A stretch of 64,000 bases of DNA from Panaeolus papilionaceus (GCA_015501605.1 JADNRZ010000022.1:372001-436000); one strand, 5' to 3'; positions 47,968 through 60,406 are shown, numbered from the stretch's first letter. A program made the numbers and translations. The notes: generated by a model from the sequence alone, not told the origin.

Positions 47968-50782
47968 TTAGGATGAGAAAGATCTAGAGCTACCGACACC
48001 GCTCTCAGCAGCCGCAACCGCACCAGCAAGGTCGATGTGGAAGAATGGTGTATCGGGTGAAATAACGTTTGCGAAACCAGCCGCCGACGGTGATGGTGAA
48101 GGGCCCTTCTTCACGTCCTCCACTGACTCGATGTCTCGCTGTTGGTCAAACTCGGGGTTGCGGATAGCGCTGTCGTGAAAGGGGACGATAGCGGCAATTT
48201 CTTGTGGGACTCTGGACGCAGACTGTCCGATTCCGAAACCGCCAGCAACTAGAGCGCGCTTGATCCATGGGGACAGGACGGTTGCAAAGTGGAACTAAAA
48301 TTCGGAAGATTAAAAGTCAGAAAACATGTCGAAAATAGTTTGAAAGAAATTTTCAGCATTACCTCCACTGGATGGTCCGCCCACTTTTCAATCTCACGTC
48401 TTGCATCAATGAGCGCTTGGATGGCAGTTGTATCGATATGTGAGCTAAAAAGAGGAGGTCAGGACCGTAAACCATGGAAACAAGATATTTTTGGAACTTA
48501 CACTGTGGAGAAATCAAGAACGATGGCATGCAACACGGGCTTCTTCCTGTTTTCGATCTCGTCTTCGGCTGCGCTTCCACGCGGGCCAGGATCATTCCAG
48601 GGGCGGTCGCTAAGTTTAACATTCGTCATATCTCTGCCTCTCTGCATATTCTCCTTCACATAGTCGACGAGAACCGAATTAAGGATTGAGCAATTGGGGT
48701 AGAGGTAGCTCTCCTCAAATCGATAGATGACGACGCCGGGAGATGGTGGCAAAACCTCGATATCAAAGTTGGTGATTCCCGTCTTGGAGAGCGGTAAGAA
48801 GACTTCGCGGTTGGAACCCTTCGACTCGGCGCTTCCAGCGACGTGAACGTTGGCCTTTCCTAGGAACGCACCGCGAGGTCTGGCGACTCTGATAAGAAGG
48901 AGGACGAGTGAGGCGACGATGGACGTATAAATGCCGTTTTCGATGGAGGAGAATATGGTCACAAGAACAGCTGCGGCCCAGATGACGAACTCAAGCGGAG
49001 AAACTCGCCAGTAAGAATAAACCTGATGACCAATGGAGCTCAGTCATGTTTAGCTCAATTTAAAAGTGGGGAGCTTACTTGGGATGGAGAGGCCACAAGA
49101 TCTGCTACGGCGTGAATAATAATAGCAGATAGACCAGCGTTAGGAATCCAGAAGAATGCATCAGTCAAGCCATAAAGTGCAACGACGACGACGATCGCAG
49201 TTACAACACCAGCTAGTGGCGTGCGGACTCCTGACTTGGATTTCAACGCCGAGCGAGAGAAGGATCCAGTTGCGGGGTAAGCTCCGAGGCACGAACCGAC
49301 CGTATTGGTGACACCGATAGCGATGAGCTCTTGATTAGGGTCAATCTTGTATCCGTTCAATCTTCCAAAAGCTAAATTCATGATAAGTAATGAATCACAT
49401 TAAGCACAGATGGCAGACTCACATTTTGAGATGGCAATGTGTTCAAGGAGAAGGATGATAGTAGCAACAGGCAATTCAGGGGCCATGGCTGCGAGGAGCT
49501 TTGGGTCGGGGTTTGGTTGTTGGACATGCTTAAAGCCAGCAGGGACGGTGAGCAAAATCTTGATCGGGTACTTTCCCTTAACCGCTCTGTGACGGCAATA
49601 CAACCAAGCAGCAAGTGTAAGAACGATAATGACAAAAGCATTCCTGAGGACACTGATGAAGAAGAAGACGCGTGCTGCAGAAGAGTCAAGACAGTAAATT
49701 TCATGTTATAGATACAATTAATCAAGACAAGGCGACGTACCTTTACGCGGATATCTCTTTTCACCCCAAAGACAGAAATAGCGAATAGCGTAAAGGCCCA
49801 CAAGACCAGTAAGACCCCATGCTGCATCGAGCTTAGTTCTTGGTAGACCCTTGAGGGTATTGATTATCACTTTGTAGGTCGCCGCTCGGGTGCTGCACAC
49901 GTTCGTTAATATAGGACTGAATGAAGATAGGAATCAATTTAGACTTACTCAAAGCCAGTGATGCCCATTAATCCTGGCACCTGACCAGCTGCGATGCTGA
50001 TGGCGGAACCCGTCATGAAGCCACTGACAGCGGGGGCAGGGATAAACTCGACGAGCCAACCTAGTCGGAGTAGACCAACTCCGAGGACGATAAATCCAGT
50101 GATGAGTGCCAGCACAGTTGCGATTTGCGGTCGGCTCCATTCTGTGCCATGATTCGCTTCGATATGCTTTATGACTTGCGAAACTGTTAACGACATAACG
50201 GCGACAGGACCAATGGAGACATCTTTGGAAGTAGCGAAGAACTGGGAGGTGCGGTGAGTTTAAACGGCTTAAAGTCGGAGATAGGAGCTTAACTTACACA
50301 GTAGAGGAGGACACCGACGAACGAGGAGTAAAGGCCGTATTCAGGAGGCAGAGTAGCGATCTAGAGAGATGACCAAGATAAGTACATTGTGCGGCTTCAG
50401 AAATAGATCGAGGCTGTAGCACTTACCACTGCATACGACATTCCCTGGGGCACGACGACCATACCGACGGTCAAACCAGCAATGAGATCACCACTCAGCC
50501 AACCAAAGTCTAGCGGGCAACGTCAGCACACTTGGCACAGATATCATTCGAAATACTCTTACTATAGCGAGTGATCCATGTCGCAATAGGGAACAAGCTG
50601 ATGAGGTAGTCCCTGATCTACAATACACGTTAGATAAACGCTCGCAAATGTTGGAAATGACTTACACGTTGGACGGGATTGCTGAAGGCGTCTTGGGCCC
50701 ATGCCGTACTAGAGATGATAGGGACGGTGTTGTCTGGGTGACCAACAGCCTTCTTTGCGAGATTCTTTGCTCGTCCAGGCAT
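47968..50782 (-). CDS. SulP-family sulfate permease with STAS domain
   Basis: Proton-coupled sulfate uptake at the plasma membrane. Eleven exons: 50782-50666, 50617-50563, 50509-50427, 50360-50298, 50241-49949, 49892-49741, 49674-49423, 49371-49079, 49022-48502, 48444-48363, 48294-47968 (745 aa). Hallmarks: SGDLIAGLTVGMVVVPQGMS, IATLPPEYGLYSSFVGVLLY, TSKDVSIGPVAVMSL, the permease signature around IPAPAVSGFMTGSAISI, NTVGSCLGAYPATGSFSRSA, about ten to twelve hydrophobic helices, and a C-terminal STAS domain (VVIYRFEESYLYPN, AIVLDFSTVSHIDTTAIQAL). The STAS loop carries a charged insertion (GSAAEDEIENRKK), as in yeast Sul1/Sul2. Confidence 0.95.
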
Positions 50783-52503
50783 AATGGGAGGGGGAGAAGA
50801 ATTCTGAAGAAAATGAAATTCGGTTCACAGTGGCTTTATAAGTATCTCGAACCCGGGCGGCGGATCGAAAGGCCGTTTGGAGAAAAAAAGGGATTTCGTA
50901 GCTTTTGAAATCAACATTTGGCGATATGAGTGGGTATTGGATGCCGACGAAATCTAAGATACGAGTTTGAACCAATCAGTCAGTATGAGCATCAGTGTTG
51001 CGATATCCCACTACGATGGCGCAATAACCACCACAGAGATCTCCAATTCAAAATTTCCTTTTTCGGACACAGGTTTCCCCGAATAGGCCACCTCATTTAA
51101 ACTCCCATCTCTACCTAACTGTTCCTCCTCAAAAAATCAAGGCACCACGTACCTTTAGCCCCATCACAGAATTAATTAATCCACACATGAAAGCTCCTTC
51201 AAGTTTATAGGGAAATCTGATTGCATGACACGGTCTTTGCAGAGATAAATGCGCTGCATCTCAGGTCTGACAGAAGGCGCAATATGTGGCTTGAATGGCT
51301 GCGTCTGAGATAACTGAAAAAAGTCCAAGTCTCGCCTGCACTTCAGCCTTTGTTTTATCTAACTTCGTTCGATCAGTATCTGCACGCGACCAAGAGAAGC
51401 TACCTACAGGAAGAGTTAGAAAGGGCGATCAATCCTCTCCACTTGGCTTTATCTAATGATTGACGCATCTAAGCCTTTTGTATGCAGGTTCCATCGAGTA
51501 TGTCCGAACTGCGCTTCCCCGCTTCTTTCGAATCGGCTTGAACTAAGTATACAAGATTGTCTTTGAGTATTTTCCCAGACCTTCCCCATGGAAAAAAATA
51601 TTCTGCAAAGCATTTACGAAGTTGTTTGCTCAGTGACACAAGAAGGACATAAAAAGTCCGCAATATGTTCACACTCTTTTTCAGAGATTCTTGACCTCGA
51701 CCATCTGATTGGGTCTGGTGAGCGTCGTCCGAATTGTTCCATTTTTTCGGAATCTGGATATAGCCCATCAATTTAAAGGGGTACCACATGCAGCAATCGA
51801 CGCGTTACCTTCAACCACCTTCAGGGCTTATAACAATGGCGTGCTGGACTAAACTTATTTCTTATTTCAGGGTCTGGATAGCACCTGGTACTGATGTGTA
51901 CCTGTCCTACTGTGGTCATATGAGACGCTTGAAATGTTCACAGTCCGAGAGCAATGGATCTGACGGAAAGTGGATCTATGCTTATTTAATACGGGTACAA
52001 CAAATGCATGCCCATACTTATGTTATGACTCGCCATCTAGCTGGACCCTGAAGTTAAGCTGATAGATTGACACCCACATATATAATGGACAATGAACGTT
52101 TTTTGACAGAAGACACCACAATGTTCCGATGATACTCGATTCTTGCAAAAAGCAGTCAAGTTAGCAGCAAAATAGATGATGAGCGCCAATTTGACGTATT
52201 TTATGTAATAACCTCTTCCTTGTTTACACCTTGGCAATAATGCGCCACATTTGAAGATAAAAGGATGCAGTTCAAGTGATTGAATTTGTTTTAACACGAG
52301 GGGAATTGTGTTGGACTTGAAAAGGAAATTGTTGTTAGCGTGGGTAAAAAAGAAAGCAGTGTTAATTGTTGATCGATGCTGTCGTACTTTGGTTCTCTCC
52401 AGTGCGCGGTGCGCCTGACTCGTATCTTTCACCTCGTCCATTCACCTCAAACTCTGCTTATAACGATCACGAAAAACCTTCTCTACTCTTCAATCTCCTT
52501 TTA
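50783..52503. promoter_or_regulatory. Long divergent promoter, sulfate permease / STRAP
   Basis: 1.72 kb without a supportable gene. ATGGCGCAAT at 51016-51025 matches 9 of 10 positions of the Neurospora CYS3 site ATGRYRYCAT and is a candidate for sulfur control; the match may be chance. Confidence 0.35.
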
Positions 52504-53755
52504 ATGTCTAACCCTTTCAGATCAACCCCTCTCGTAGCACCGGGCCACACTCGCCCAGTAACACATCTTTCTTTTTCGCCACTTCATGACGATGGTACTT
52601 TTTTGCTCGTGTCCAGTTGCAAGGATGGTAATCCAATGCTGAGAGAATGGACTGGAGACTGGATTGGTACTTTCTTGGGTCATAAAGGCGCCGTATGGAG
52701 CACCAAACTTTCAGTGGACGGATCTAGAGCTGCATCTGGCAGCGCAGATTTCACCGCGTAAGTTCTTATCTCTTTTCACATTTTGCATTATCGGTTTTGA
52801 ATTGGATACTAATAATAAGTGCAATTGCAGTAAAGTATGGGATACTTTTTCGGGCAACTGCCTTCACTCTTTCCCCCACAATCACATCGTCCGAACCATT
52901 GCTCTTTCCCCTCAATCCACCCATCTTTTGACAGGTGGACAAGAAAAGAAAGTCAGGATATTTGACCTGAATAGGCCTGACGCTGAACCAGAGTTCCTAT
53001 GTGATAATGGACCTCTATCGCACGATGGAACTATAAAATCTGTTGTTTGGGTGGGTGATCATACCGGAGTGACAGCAGGCGAAGACGGACGAATCAAGTG
53101 AGTTGATAAAGTGGCACAGCCCATCTTCATTTCTAATCATGAACGCCTTGTCAATTTTTTTCTTGTTTGCTATTAGGTGGTGGGACTTGCGTACTCGCAA
53201 ACTGACTACTTCGCTGGCATTCCCGAGTGCGATCACATCGATGGAACTATCACTTCAGACACAAAGATTGGTCGTCACCTCTGGTAAAACTGTAGCCTTT
53301 ATACCTGCCCTCCCCAACACAGGCCATAACACCCATAGTCTGACACTCTCATACGCCCCATCATCGGCGTCCATTCACCCCATCTTGCAAGATCGATTTG
53401 TGACTGGTAGCACAACCGATGAGTGGGTTCGTGTCCACGGAATTGATGGTGAAGAACGTGATGTCCTCAAGGGACATCACGGACCCGTTCACTGCGTAGA
53501 ATTTAGTCCTGACGGCGAAATGTTCGCCAGTGGCAGTGGTAAGTGTCCAATACCATTCATTCCGACTTTACTGGAGCTGATCAATAAATTTTTGCGACGG
53601 CTCATTCCAAACAGAGGACGGTAAGCACCAACTTCGCTTGCTATTTGTTCTTGCAATGATACTTATCACATTTCATAACAGGAACCATTCGACTATGGCA
53701 AACTACTCCCGGAAAGACATATGGTCTGTGGCAAGGGGCGTCCAACGGGATATAA
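52504..53755 (+). CDS. STRAP-like WD40 protein
   Basis: Five exons: 52504-52757, 52831-53097, 53177-53538, 53615-53620 (6 nt), 53682-53755 (320 aa). Seven-bladed WD40 propeller closely following animal STRAP/unrip: [121 protein letters not shown] associates with the SMN complex and other assemblies; the fungal role is less clear. Exon 4 is a 6-nt microexon completing SEDGT; without it the last WD repeat breaks. It ends soon after GLWQGASNG, shorter than the animal protein's acidic tail. Confidence 0.93.
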
Positions 53756-54089
53756 AACGACTATCTGTACATTTCCTCCTCAGTATTTTCCCCGTTGACC
53801 AACCTGTCCTATATTGGTTTTGTAGTAATGATGTGCTGTACTTGACGCTTTCAATTGTTTCATTCCCGATAATAACTTCACTAGTCTGGACCTAATACTC
53901 AACATTTGGGCGAACACCTAGATCTTTATTCAAATTATTGTATTTCGACCGACTCGACCTAAGGCCTGAAGTCGAGATTCAAAGTGGCTGTGCTATTAGG
54001 ATTTCACGTGACTAATTCTTCATTGCGTCATACATGCAGGTCATATCTCGCAGTCGGCTCCCTTCACGCCTTGGATTCATACCACAATC
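53756..54089 (+). promoter_or_regulatory. Spacer with TCACGTGA E-box
   Basis: 334 bases between STRAP and the NTF2-like gene. The 8-base palindrome TCACGTGA at 54004-54011 lies about 80 bases before the downstream ATG and is a candidate bHLH (Cbf1-like) site. Confidence 0.45.
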
Positions 54090-55053
54090 ATGTCCACAGT
54101 CTCTGCTCACCGTCATCGTCGTTCTCGCTCTCGTAGCTCGCAAAACCCACCACGCTCACCAACAACGGCAAGGTCACCTTCACCTCCCTCACCAACTCAG
54201 ACATTTCATCCGAATTCATTGCCAATTATAATTCCGACGCCCGCACTTGTGGAATCCGTGGCTGGAGCAGCACATTATTCGGGGGCCAAAGTTGACTCTG
54301 ATACCGTACTCAAACATAGACGGTCAAGCTCTCATCAACATCCTGGTGAAATTACAGCAAATCATCGACGCGTTCTTGATGATTTGAATGAGCTATATTG
54401 CTGTCGTCCCACTCTCGAGATATTTGAGAGGTCGTGGAATAAAGACGCTGTTTTTGAGGTGAGTGCTTGATATTTTGCCTTGATATTCTCGAGCATGCTT
54501 GACACTTTGTCTTTGTGAATAGGATCCATTGTCAAAATGCCATGGGTACCATGAATATGCTGCACAGGTGAGACTCAACCCACCCGGACTCCGCTCTCTT
54601 ACTCATCTGTCCGACCCCGACCCTGCAGTGGTTTGCTCTGGTAATTAAACGCGTCTCGACTTAGATTCATCGCGATACTCATGTTTCTTTGCTATTTATA
54701 GCCAAAGTTGTTTTCCAAATCCGAGCAGATTTCACAACGTGTAATGTCCTCGACCGTTGCTCCTAATCGTTTTATCTATCACCAGACCCAGCAATACACA
54801 AGTCGGTGGTGGAAGAAGGTCAAGGTGAGTAGAATTGTGCCTAATGTTGGCATAATAAAGCTTACATTTTTCCAAGGTGGTTGAATCTATCATTGTCGTT
54901 GATCTTGATGATGATGGTAAAATCATTGCCCTGGTGGATCAGTGGGATGGCAAGGATCTACCCAATTGGATTGGGGCATCCTTCCTCAGAAAGCTGAACG
55001 CTAAGGTTACGCCTTGGATAGTTCATGTTCCCAAACTGCGACGCACATCATGA
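54090..55053 (+). CDS. NTF2/SnoaL-like domain protein, unknown role
   Basis: Five exons: 54090-54458, 54523-54567, 54629-54640 (12 nt), 54702-54824, 54877-55053 (241 aa). The N-terminal about 85 residues are disordered and rich in His/Arg/Ser/Pro (HRHRRSRSRSSQNPPRSP). The rest resembles a cone-shaped NTF2-like fold: VLDDLNELYCCRPTLEIFER, SWNKDAVFEDPLSKCHGYHE, YAAQWFALPKLF, NRFIYHQTQQYTSRWWKK, VVESIIVVDLDDDGKIIALV, DQWDGKDLPNWIGASFLRKL. That order (helix, FEDP strand, curved sheet) is typical of SnoaL-like/DUF2358 proteins. No catalytic residues can be assigned. The 12-nt exon encodes WFAL, which bridges two flanking exons in frame. Confidence 0.75.
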
Positions 55054-55584
55054 AGAGATGCGACAATTCCCGCCCCGATATCACAAGCTTCCTTCCCTTC
55101 AAGTTTAACATCTTAACATTAATTCGGCCTTTTAATACTTCGACACAACCCATGCTGTAAATTTAATTGTGCTACCCGTGTATCTGCTTTGTATTCCTTT
55201 CCTGTATATAGTACTTGGTATATCAGTACGCTTTGTCATTAGGACACCCTCTCCGTACCCTATTATGGTTTATTAATGATTCTGGAAGAACTAAAGAGAA
55301 CCTCGAAGAAGCGTTTTGAAGTAAATATGGACACCTCCCACAATATGACGAGCCCAGATGGGACTTTGCATCATAAAGGTGTCAGGTGAGGGGTCCACCA
55401 GACCCACCACTGAACAACCAAAAGATAAAATACCCCGCAATGGGCCGTCATACAGAAGGATGTTTCAGAGTATTTAAAGGAGCAAGTGGACTTCTCTGCT
55501 CCAGATTGGATTTCACACCCCACATATTATCAGCCTCTAAGCTCACAAGCAAACTCGAACGTAAATTTTAATCAGGAGAAAAAA
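55054..55584 (+). promoter_or_regulatory. Promoter of SDR1 with block shared with SDR5
   Basis: 531 bases. CACCTCCCACAATATGAC at 55332-55349 is identical to 63365-63382 upstream of SDR5; GTCAGGTGAG at 55381-55390 resembles elements before SDR4 and SDR5; TATTTAAAGG (TATA-like) at 55471-55480 lies 114 bases before the ATG. Confidence 0.6.
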
Positions 55585-56737
55585 ATGCCACCGGTTGTGC
55601 AATCCACATCGCGCCTTGCTCCAATAGGGGTAGAAGCAGCTCTTCGGGCAGCCGAAGACCCAAACGTTCAACCCAAGCCCAAAATCTTCGACGAATTCGC
55701 GCTCGTTAATCGCGTCGGGATCGTCTCTGGCGGTAACCGTGGTCTTGGCCTCGAAATGGCGCTGACACTATGCGAAGCAGGCGCGCGTGCGGTTTATTGC
55801 TTCGATCTTCCCAGTGAGCCCTCGGACGAGTGGAACAAGACGGCTGCGTATGTGAAGAAACTGGGGAACAATTCGCGTTTGGAGTATGTCAGCGTGGATG
55901 TGAGAGATCAGGCCAAGTTGTGGGCTGAGGCGAAGAAGATTGGGGATAAAGAGCAGAGGATGGATGTTTGCATTGCTGCTGCTGGGATATTGAAGCAGCA
56001 TACGGATTGTTTGGAGTACCCTGCTAAGCAATTCGAGGATGTAAGTAACAAATGTCTATAGACTGGAAAAAGCTCATAAATCTGGGTGCATAGGTCATTG
56101 ACGTCAATGTAAATGGCGTATTGTACACCGCCCAGGCCGCTGGACAGCAGATGAGACGTTTCGGAAACGGAGGGAGCATCATCCTGATTGCTTCCATGTC
56201 CGGAAGCATCACCAACCGAGCAAGTCTATCTATTCAAGTGCATAAATGTGAATATTCACTAACTATCTTGCATCGAAATAGGACCATGCCTGGGTCTCCT
56301 ACAATAGTAGCAAATCGGCTGTACTTCAAATGGCCCGCAGCATGGCTTGTGAACTTGGAAAAGAGAAAATTCGTGTCAACTCGCTCTCTCCGGGGCATAT
56401 ATACACATCGTGCGTCGTATTCAATAAAAATATCGTGTATCTGAAGTGAGAAGTGCTTGTTTTGCTGACCAACCCTCTGTATTGTAGCATGACTGCCGCG
56501 TACCTCGACTCACAACCACATTTATTGGATAAATGGTCCAATTTGAACCCAATGGGAAGGATTGGAAGGCCAGATGAGCTGCGTGGTGTTATAGCGTGGT
56601 TGGCGAGCGACGCATCCACATTTTGCACAGGAAGCGAGTACGTGTTTAAATTTCCCGTTACGTGTCTCATGTGCACTAAAAGCCGACTTTTTCGATTGCC
56701 CAGCATTCTCGTGAGCGGTGGGCATCATGCTTGGTGA
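55585..56737 (+). CDS. Short-chain dehydrogenase/reductase, array copy 1 (SDR1)
   Basis: Five exons: 55585-56040, 56094-56219, 56282-56409, 56488-56637, 56704-56737 (297 aa). Classical SDR: cofactor loop SGGNRGLG (TGxxxGxG type), acidic Asp after the second strand (CFDLP, suggests NAD binding; inference), CIAAAG (NNAG-type), [20 protein letters not shown], catalytic Ser in IASMSGS, catalytic YNSSK, then [30 protein letters not shown] and the end SGGHHAW. Fungal relatives reduce sugars or polyols (sorbose/arabinitol type). Intron 3 starts with GC (CGA|GCAAGT). First of five tandem copies. Confidence 0.92.
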
Positions 56738-57374
56738 ATAGGCAAGATCGAGGGTTTGCATGACGAAAGTGTGATGAATATGGGTGTAAAAATAATAAAG
56801 AAGAGAGAGTATGTAGAAAAACCGAGAGTGTGTTGGTTGTGCAAGTAAATACACTGTCGTGTTGCCAAAAATCCTAGCCGCCTTGGGCACTCGGATTCAG
56901 ACGCCAAGGCTCGGGAAAGTTGGGCGGGAACTCGGCTTTGAAGCCCCTATTTCCGAGAGCCAGCGCTTACATGGCGTTGCATTAGTCATGAAGCCTTCGG
57001 GGCTCTGGACTCGACTCTGAGCAGCAGGGATAATATGCTGGGAGAATTATGCCTTCCAGACATCATTCTTTCATTTAGGTGCTTTGTAATGGCAAGTTTC
57101 AAACTCCCACGACGTCGTAGAATCAGATGGCTCTAGACGAGCAACTCGATTTAGCTTATCCGGAATCCAAAGATTTCCGTGCAAGTTATCGGAAACAAGG
57201 AGGAGAAGTTATTATTGCTCCACTGTCATGGGAATTAATAAGCCGTTATTTGAGTATTTAAAGGATCCAGAGCAAGCAGTTGTAGTCCAAGCTTTAGATC
57301 CGACTCCCCATTGGATTCAGACCTAGGTCAACTTCAAGCGTTCGAATAAGTCCACGAACACACTACAAAGAGCT
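56738..57374 (+). promoter_or_regulatory. SDR1-SDR2 spacer / SDR2 promoter
   Basis: 637 bases, no gene. TATTTAAAG at 57255-57263, 112-120 bases upstream of the SDR2 ATG, is the same TATA-like word as before SDR1 and SDR4. Confidence 0.55.
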
Positions 57375-58531
57375 ATGGCACCAGTGGTACAGTCGACGTC
57401 TCGTCTTGCTCCCATAGGAGTGCAGGCTGCCCTCGAAGCAGCTGAAAATCCAGGCATTCAGCCTAAACCGAAGATCTTCGACGAATTCGCGCTTACTGAT
57501 CGTGTTGGAATTGTCTCTGGTGGTAATCGCGGTCTTGGTCTAGAGATGGCTCTGGCGTTTTGCGAAGCAGGCGCGCGTGTTATCTATTGTTTTGATCTCC
57601 CAGAAACACCCTCCGAGGAATGGACCAAGACGGCTGAATTTGTGAAGAAGCTGGGCAATAATTCACGCTTGGAGTATGTGAATGTGAACGTGAAGGACCA
57701 GGAGAAGGTGTGGGTAGAAGCAAAGAAGGTTGGAGATAAGGAGCAGAGGATGGATATGTGTGTGGCAGCTGCAGGAGTGTCAGGGCAAAGGGAAGATTGC
57801 TTGGACTTCACTGATCAGAACTTCAGAAACGTAAGTACTTCAATCTGTCCTACAGTGTTTTCTTTATTTGCGGAAAAGCTAACGGGCTCTAGGTTCTCGA
57901 TGTTAACGTGAACGGCGTTTTGTACACTGCCCAAGGTGCTGGACAACAGATGCGACGCTTTGGTAATGGAGGAAGTATTATATTGGTTGCGTCGATAGCG
58001 GGAAGCGTTGCTCTTCAGGCAAGTTCACACCTTCATACTTCCAGGAGATGGAGTGACATGATTCAGTCGTTACCTCGAAACAGTACCCGAGTGCCTTGGT
58101 AGCTTACAATACGAGCAAGTCAGCCGTACTCCAAATGGCACGAAGCATGGCATGCGAGCTTGGCAAAGAGGGTATCCGCGTCAACTCACTATCCCCAGGG
58201 TACATTCAAACACCGTATGTACCGTTTCGATGCTTTGATGTTACAAACATACCAGTTTTAAACGTGATACTGATATTTGATGTACAGAATGACGGGTGGT
58301 ATTCTTGAAGCCCAGTCAGATGTTTTGGATAATTGGTCCAGCCAGAACCCCATTGGGAGGATAGGAAGGCCAGATGAACTACGCGGGGTTGCAACCTGGT
58401 TGGCGAGTGATGCATCTACATTTTGCACTGGAAGCGAGTGCATGTTTTCTCCTATCTAACCAGATGCTGTATGTGTTGACGATTTTTCTCATGACAGTAT
58501 TATCGTGAGCGGTGGGCACCACGCGTGGTGA
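57375..58531 (+). CDS. Short-chain dehydrogenase/reductase, array copy 2 (SDR2)
   Basis: Five exons: 57375-57830, 57893-58018, 58084-58214, 58288-58437, 58498-58531 (298 aa). Same blueprint as SDR1: SGGNRGLG, CFDLPETPSEEW, VAAAGVSG, VASIAGS with the catalytic Ser, [22 protein letters not shown]. Exon 3 is 131 nt instead of 128, adding one residue before the catalytic Tyr. Intron 3 again has a GC donor (CAG|GCAAGT). Complete and probably active. The divergent segment after the AAAG motif (QREDCLDFTDQNFR) is where the copies differ most, near the substrate pocket of the family. Confidence 0.92.
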
Positions 58532-59275
58532 GAACCCTGAATTCGAGATGCTATTAGTAAGACGAAAGTGGATACGAAGACTCAATAATGGATGGTTGGT
58601 AGGAAGTACTGAGCAGAAAGTACCAGACAGTAAAGATCTAGAGAAGTAACTTGTGATGATGTCACATGCTACCACGAAAACCAGCGCTTAAGTGTTGGAT
58701 GCCTGACCCTCAACTGGCAATCAAATACCGAAAAAGGTAAACACGCCTTGCATGCAGCATTCAACAGGGACATCAACATTAACGAGGTGACCCCATAACA
58801 TGGCAGTGATGCGGCAAAACCCTTTCCGAAGACGATAATTTAGAAGGAAGACTAGTCAACTGTCTCTCACCAATTGAATTGAGCTTTGGAAAAGCTAAAA
58901 CCTGCATACTAGATATTTTGCATTCCCGGGTATAGTGCTTGGCACGGTCATTACCAGCGCAATCAGTTCGCGTTTACTTGTCATAGCTCGGTTCGAATGG
59001 TGTAGCATACATTCAATGTTCGGAGGATCTTGAACTTCAGCTTCATAGGGAAGAAGATCGCTCCCTCGAAACTGCTAGTGAAAATTCATATATTTCTTGT
59101 CTAATTGTCCCAGGCGACCCACAGATGGCCGAGGAAGAAAACCCCACTATGCGCAGCAAGCTTCAGCATACATATATATAGGAGAACGGTAGCTCCGCGT
59201 AAGAGGCAACTCGCCTCCCAGCCCATCGAAAAACGTTCAAAGTCCTCATCGATCCCGATCCAACACATCTCTAAT
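58532..59275 (+). promoter_or_regulatory. SDR2-SDR3 spacer / SDR3 promoter
   Basis: 744 bases without a gene. A TATATATA stretch at 59173-59180 lies about 100 bases before the SDR3 ATG, replacing the TATTTAAAG word of other copies. Confidence 0.5.
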
Positions 59276-60406
59276 ATGGCACACATCGTACAATCAACTT
59301 CGCGCCTTGCTCCGATAGGAGTAAACGCTGCTCTCGAAGCAGCAGAAGACCCAAACGTCCAACCCAAACCCAAGATTTTTGACGAGTTCGCGCTTACAGA
59401 CCGCGTAGGGATCGTTTCGGGTGGCAATCGTGGTCTAGGGCTCGAGATGGCACTCGCGCTATGCGAAGCAGGCGCGCGAGTGATATATTGCCTCGATCTC
59501 CCTGAAACCCCTTCAGAGGATTGGACAAAGACGGCTGCATTTGTGAAGAGGCTGGGCAACAGTTCGCGTTTGGAGTATGTGAGTATAGATGCAGGAGACC
59601 TTATGGGCGGAGGTGAAAAAGATTGGGGACAAAGAGCAGAGAATGGATATATGCGTTGCAGCTGCGGGGATAGTGAAGCCAGGAAAGGATTGCTTGGAAT
59701 ATCCTGCTGAACAATTCGAGAACGTGTGTAGTTTTTGGACTTACTGGGAGCTGACGTCCGCGAGCTAATGGAATCGAGGGCAGGTCCTCAGCGTAAACTT
59801 AAACGGCGTCTTATACACTGCCCAAGCTGCTGGCCAACAAATGCGCCGCTTTGGTCAGGGTGGAAGCATCATCCTGGTTTCCTCGATCGCGGGAAGCGTT
59901 ACCCTTCAAGCAAGTCTGAATCTTAATATCGTTCACAAGAAAAGAAAAATAACGAGACTATATTTTTCTATCGGAATAGGGCCATACCACCATCTCATAC
60001 TGCAGCAGCAAGTCGGCCATACTGCAAATGGCACGCAGCATGGCATGCGAGCTGGGAAAAGAGAACATCCGCGTCAATTCGTTGTCCCCGGGTTGGATCC
60101 ACACGCCGTACGCGCCTTCAGATAGATTCCTATGGTGATGCTAACACCTTTGCAAAGAATGACAGGCAATATTCTTAACGTGGCTCCACATTTATTAGAG
60201 AGGTGGTCCAGTCAAAATCCTATGGGAAGGATAGGAAGACCTGATGAGTTGCGTGGAGTTATAACATGGTTGGCCAGTGATGCGTCTACCTTCTGCACTG
60301 GGAGCGAGTAAGTGTTTATCTTTGCAATTGACTTTGTCCACTGAAGGCTGACCATTGCTTGGATTTGCACAGTATCCTCGTCAGCGGTGGCCATACTGCT
60401 TGGTGA
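59276..60406 (+). pseudogene. Short-chain dehydrogenase array copy 3 (SDR3), 8-nt deletion frameshift
   Basis: Same five-exon layout: 59276-59723 (448 nt against 456 in the other copies), 59784-59909, 59980-60107, 60158-60307, 60373-60406. Exon 1 lacks 8 nt just after the EYVSID codons (about 59589-59596), so the frame shifts and stops near 59708 before the catalytic Ser, Tyr and Lys. All splice sites, including the GC donor of intron 3, and the downstream coding sequence (SSIAGS, YCSSK, SGGHTAW) remain intact. This points to very recent inactivation, an allelic null, or a sequencing error. Translation from the ATG gives about 144 residues. Confidence 0.75.
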
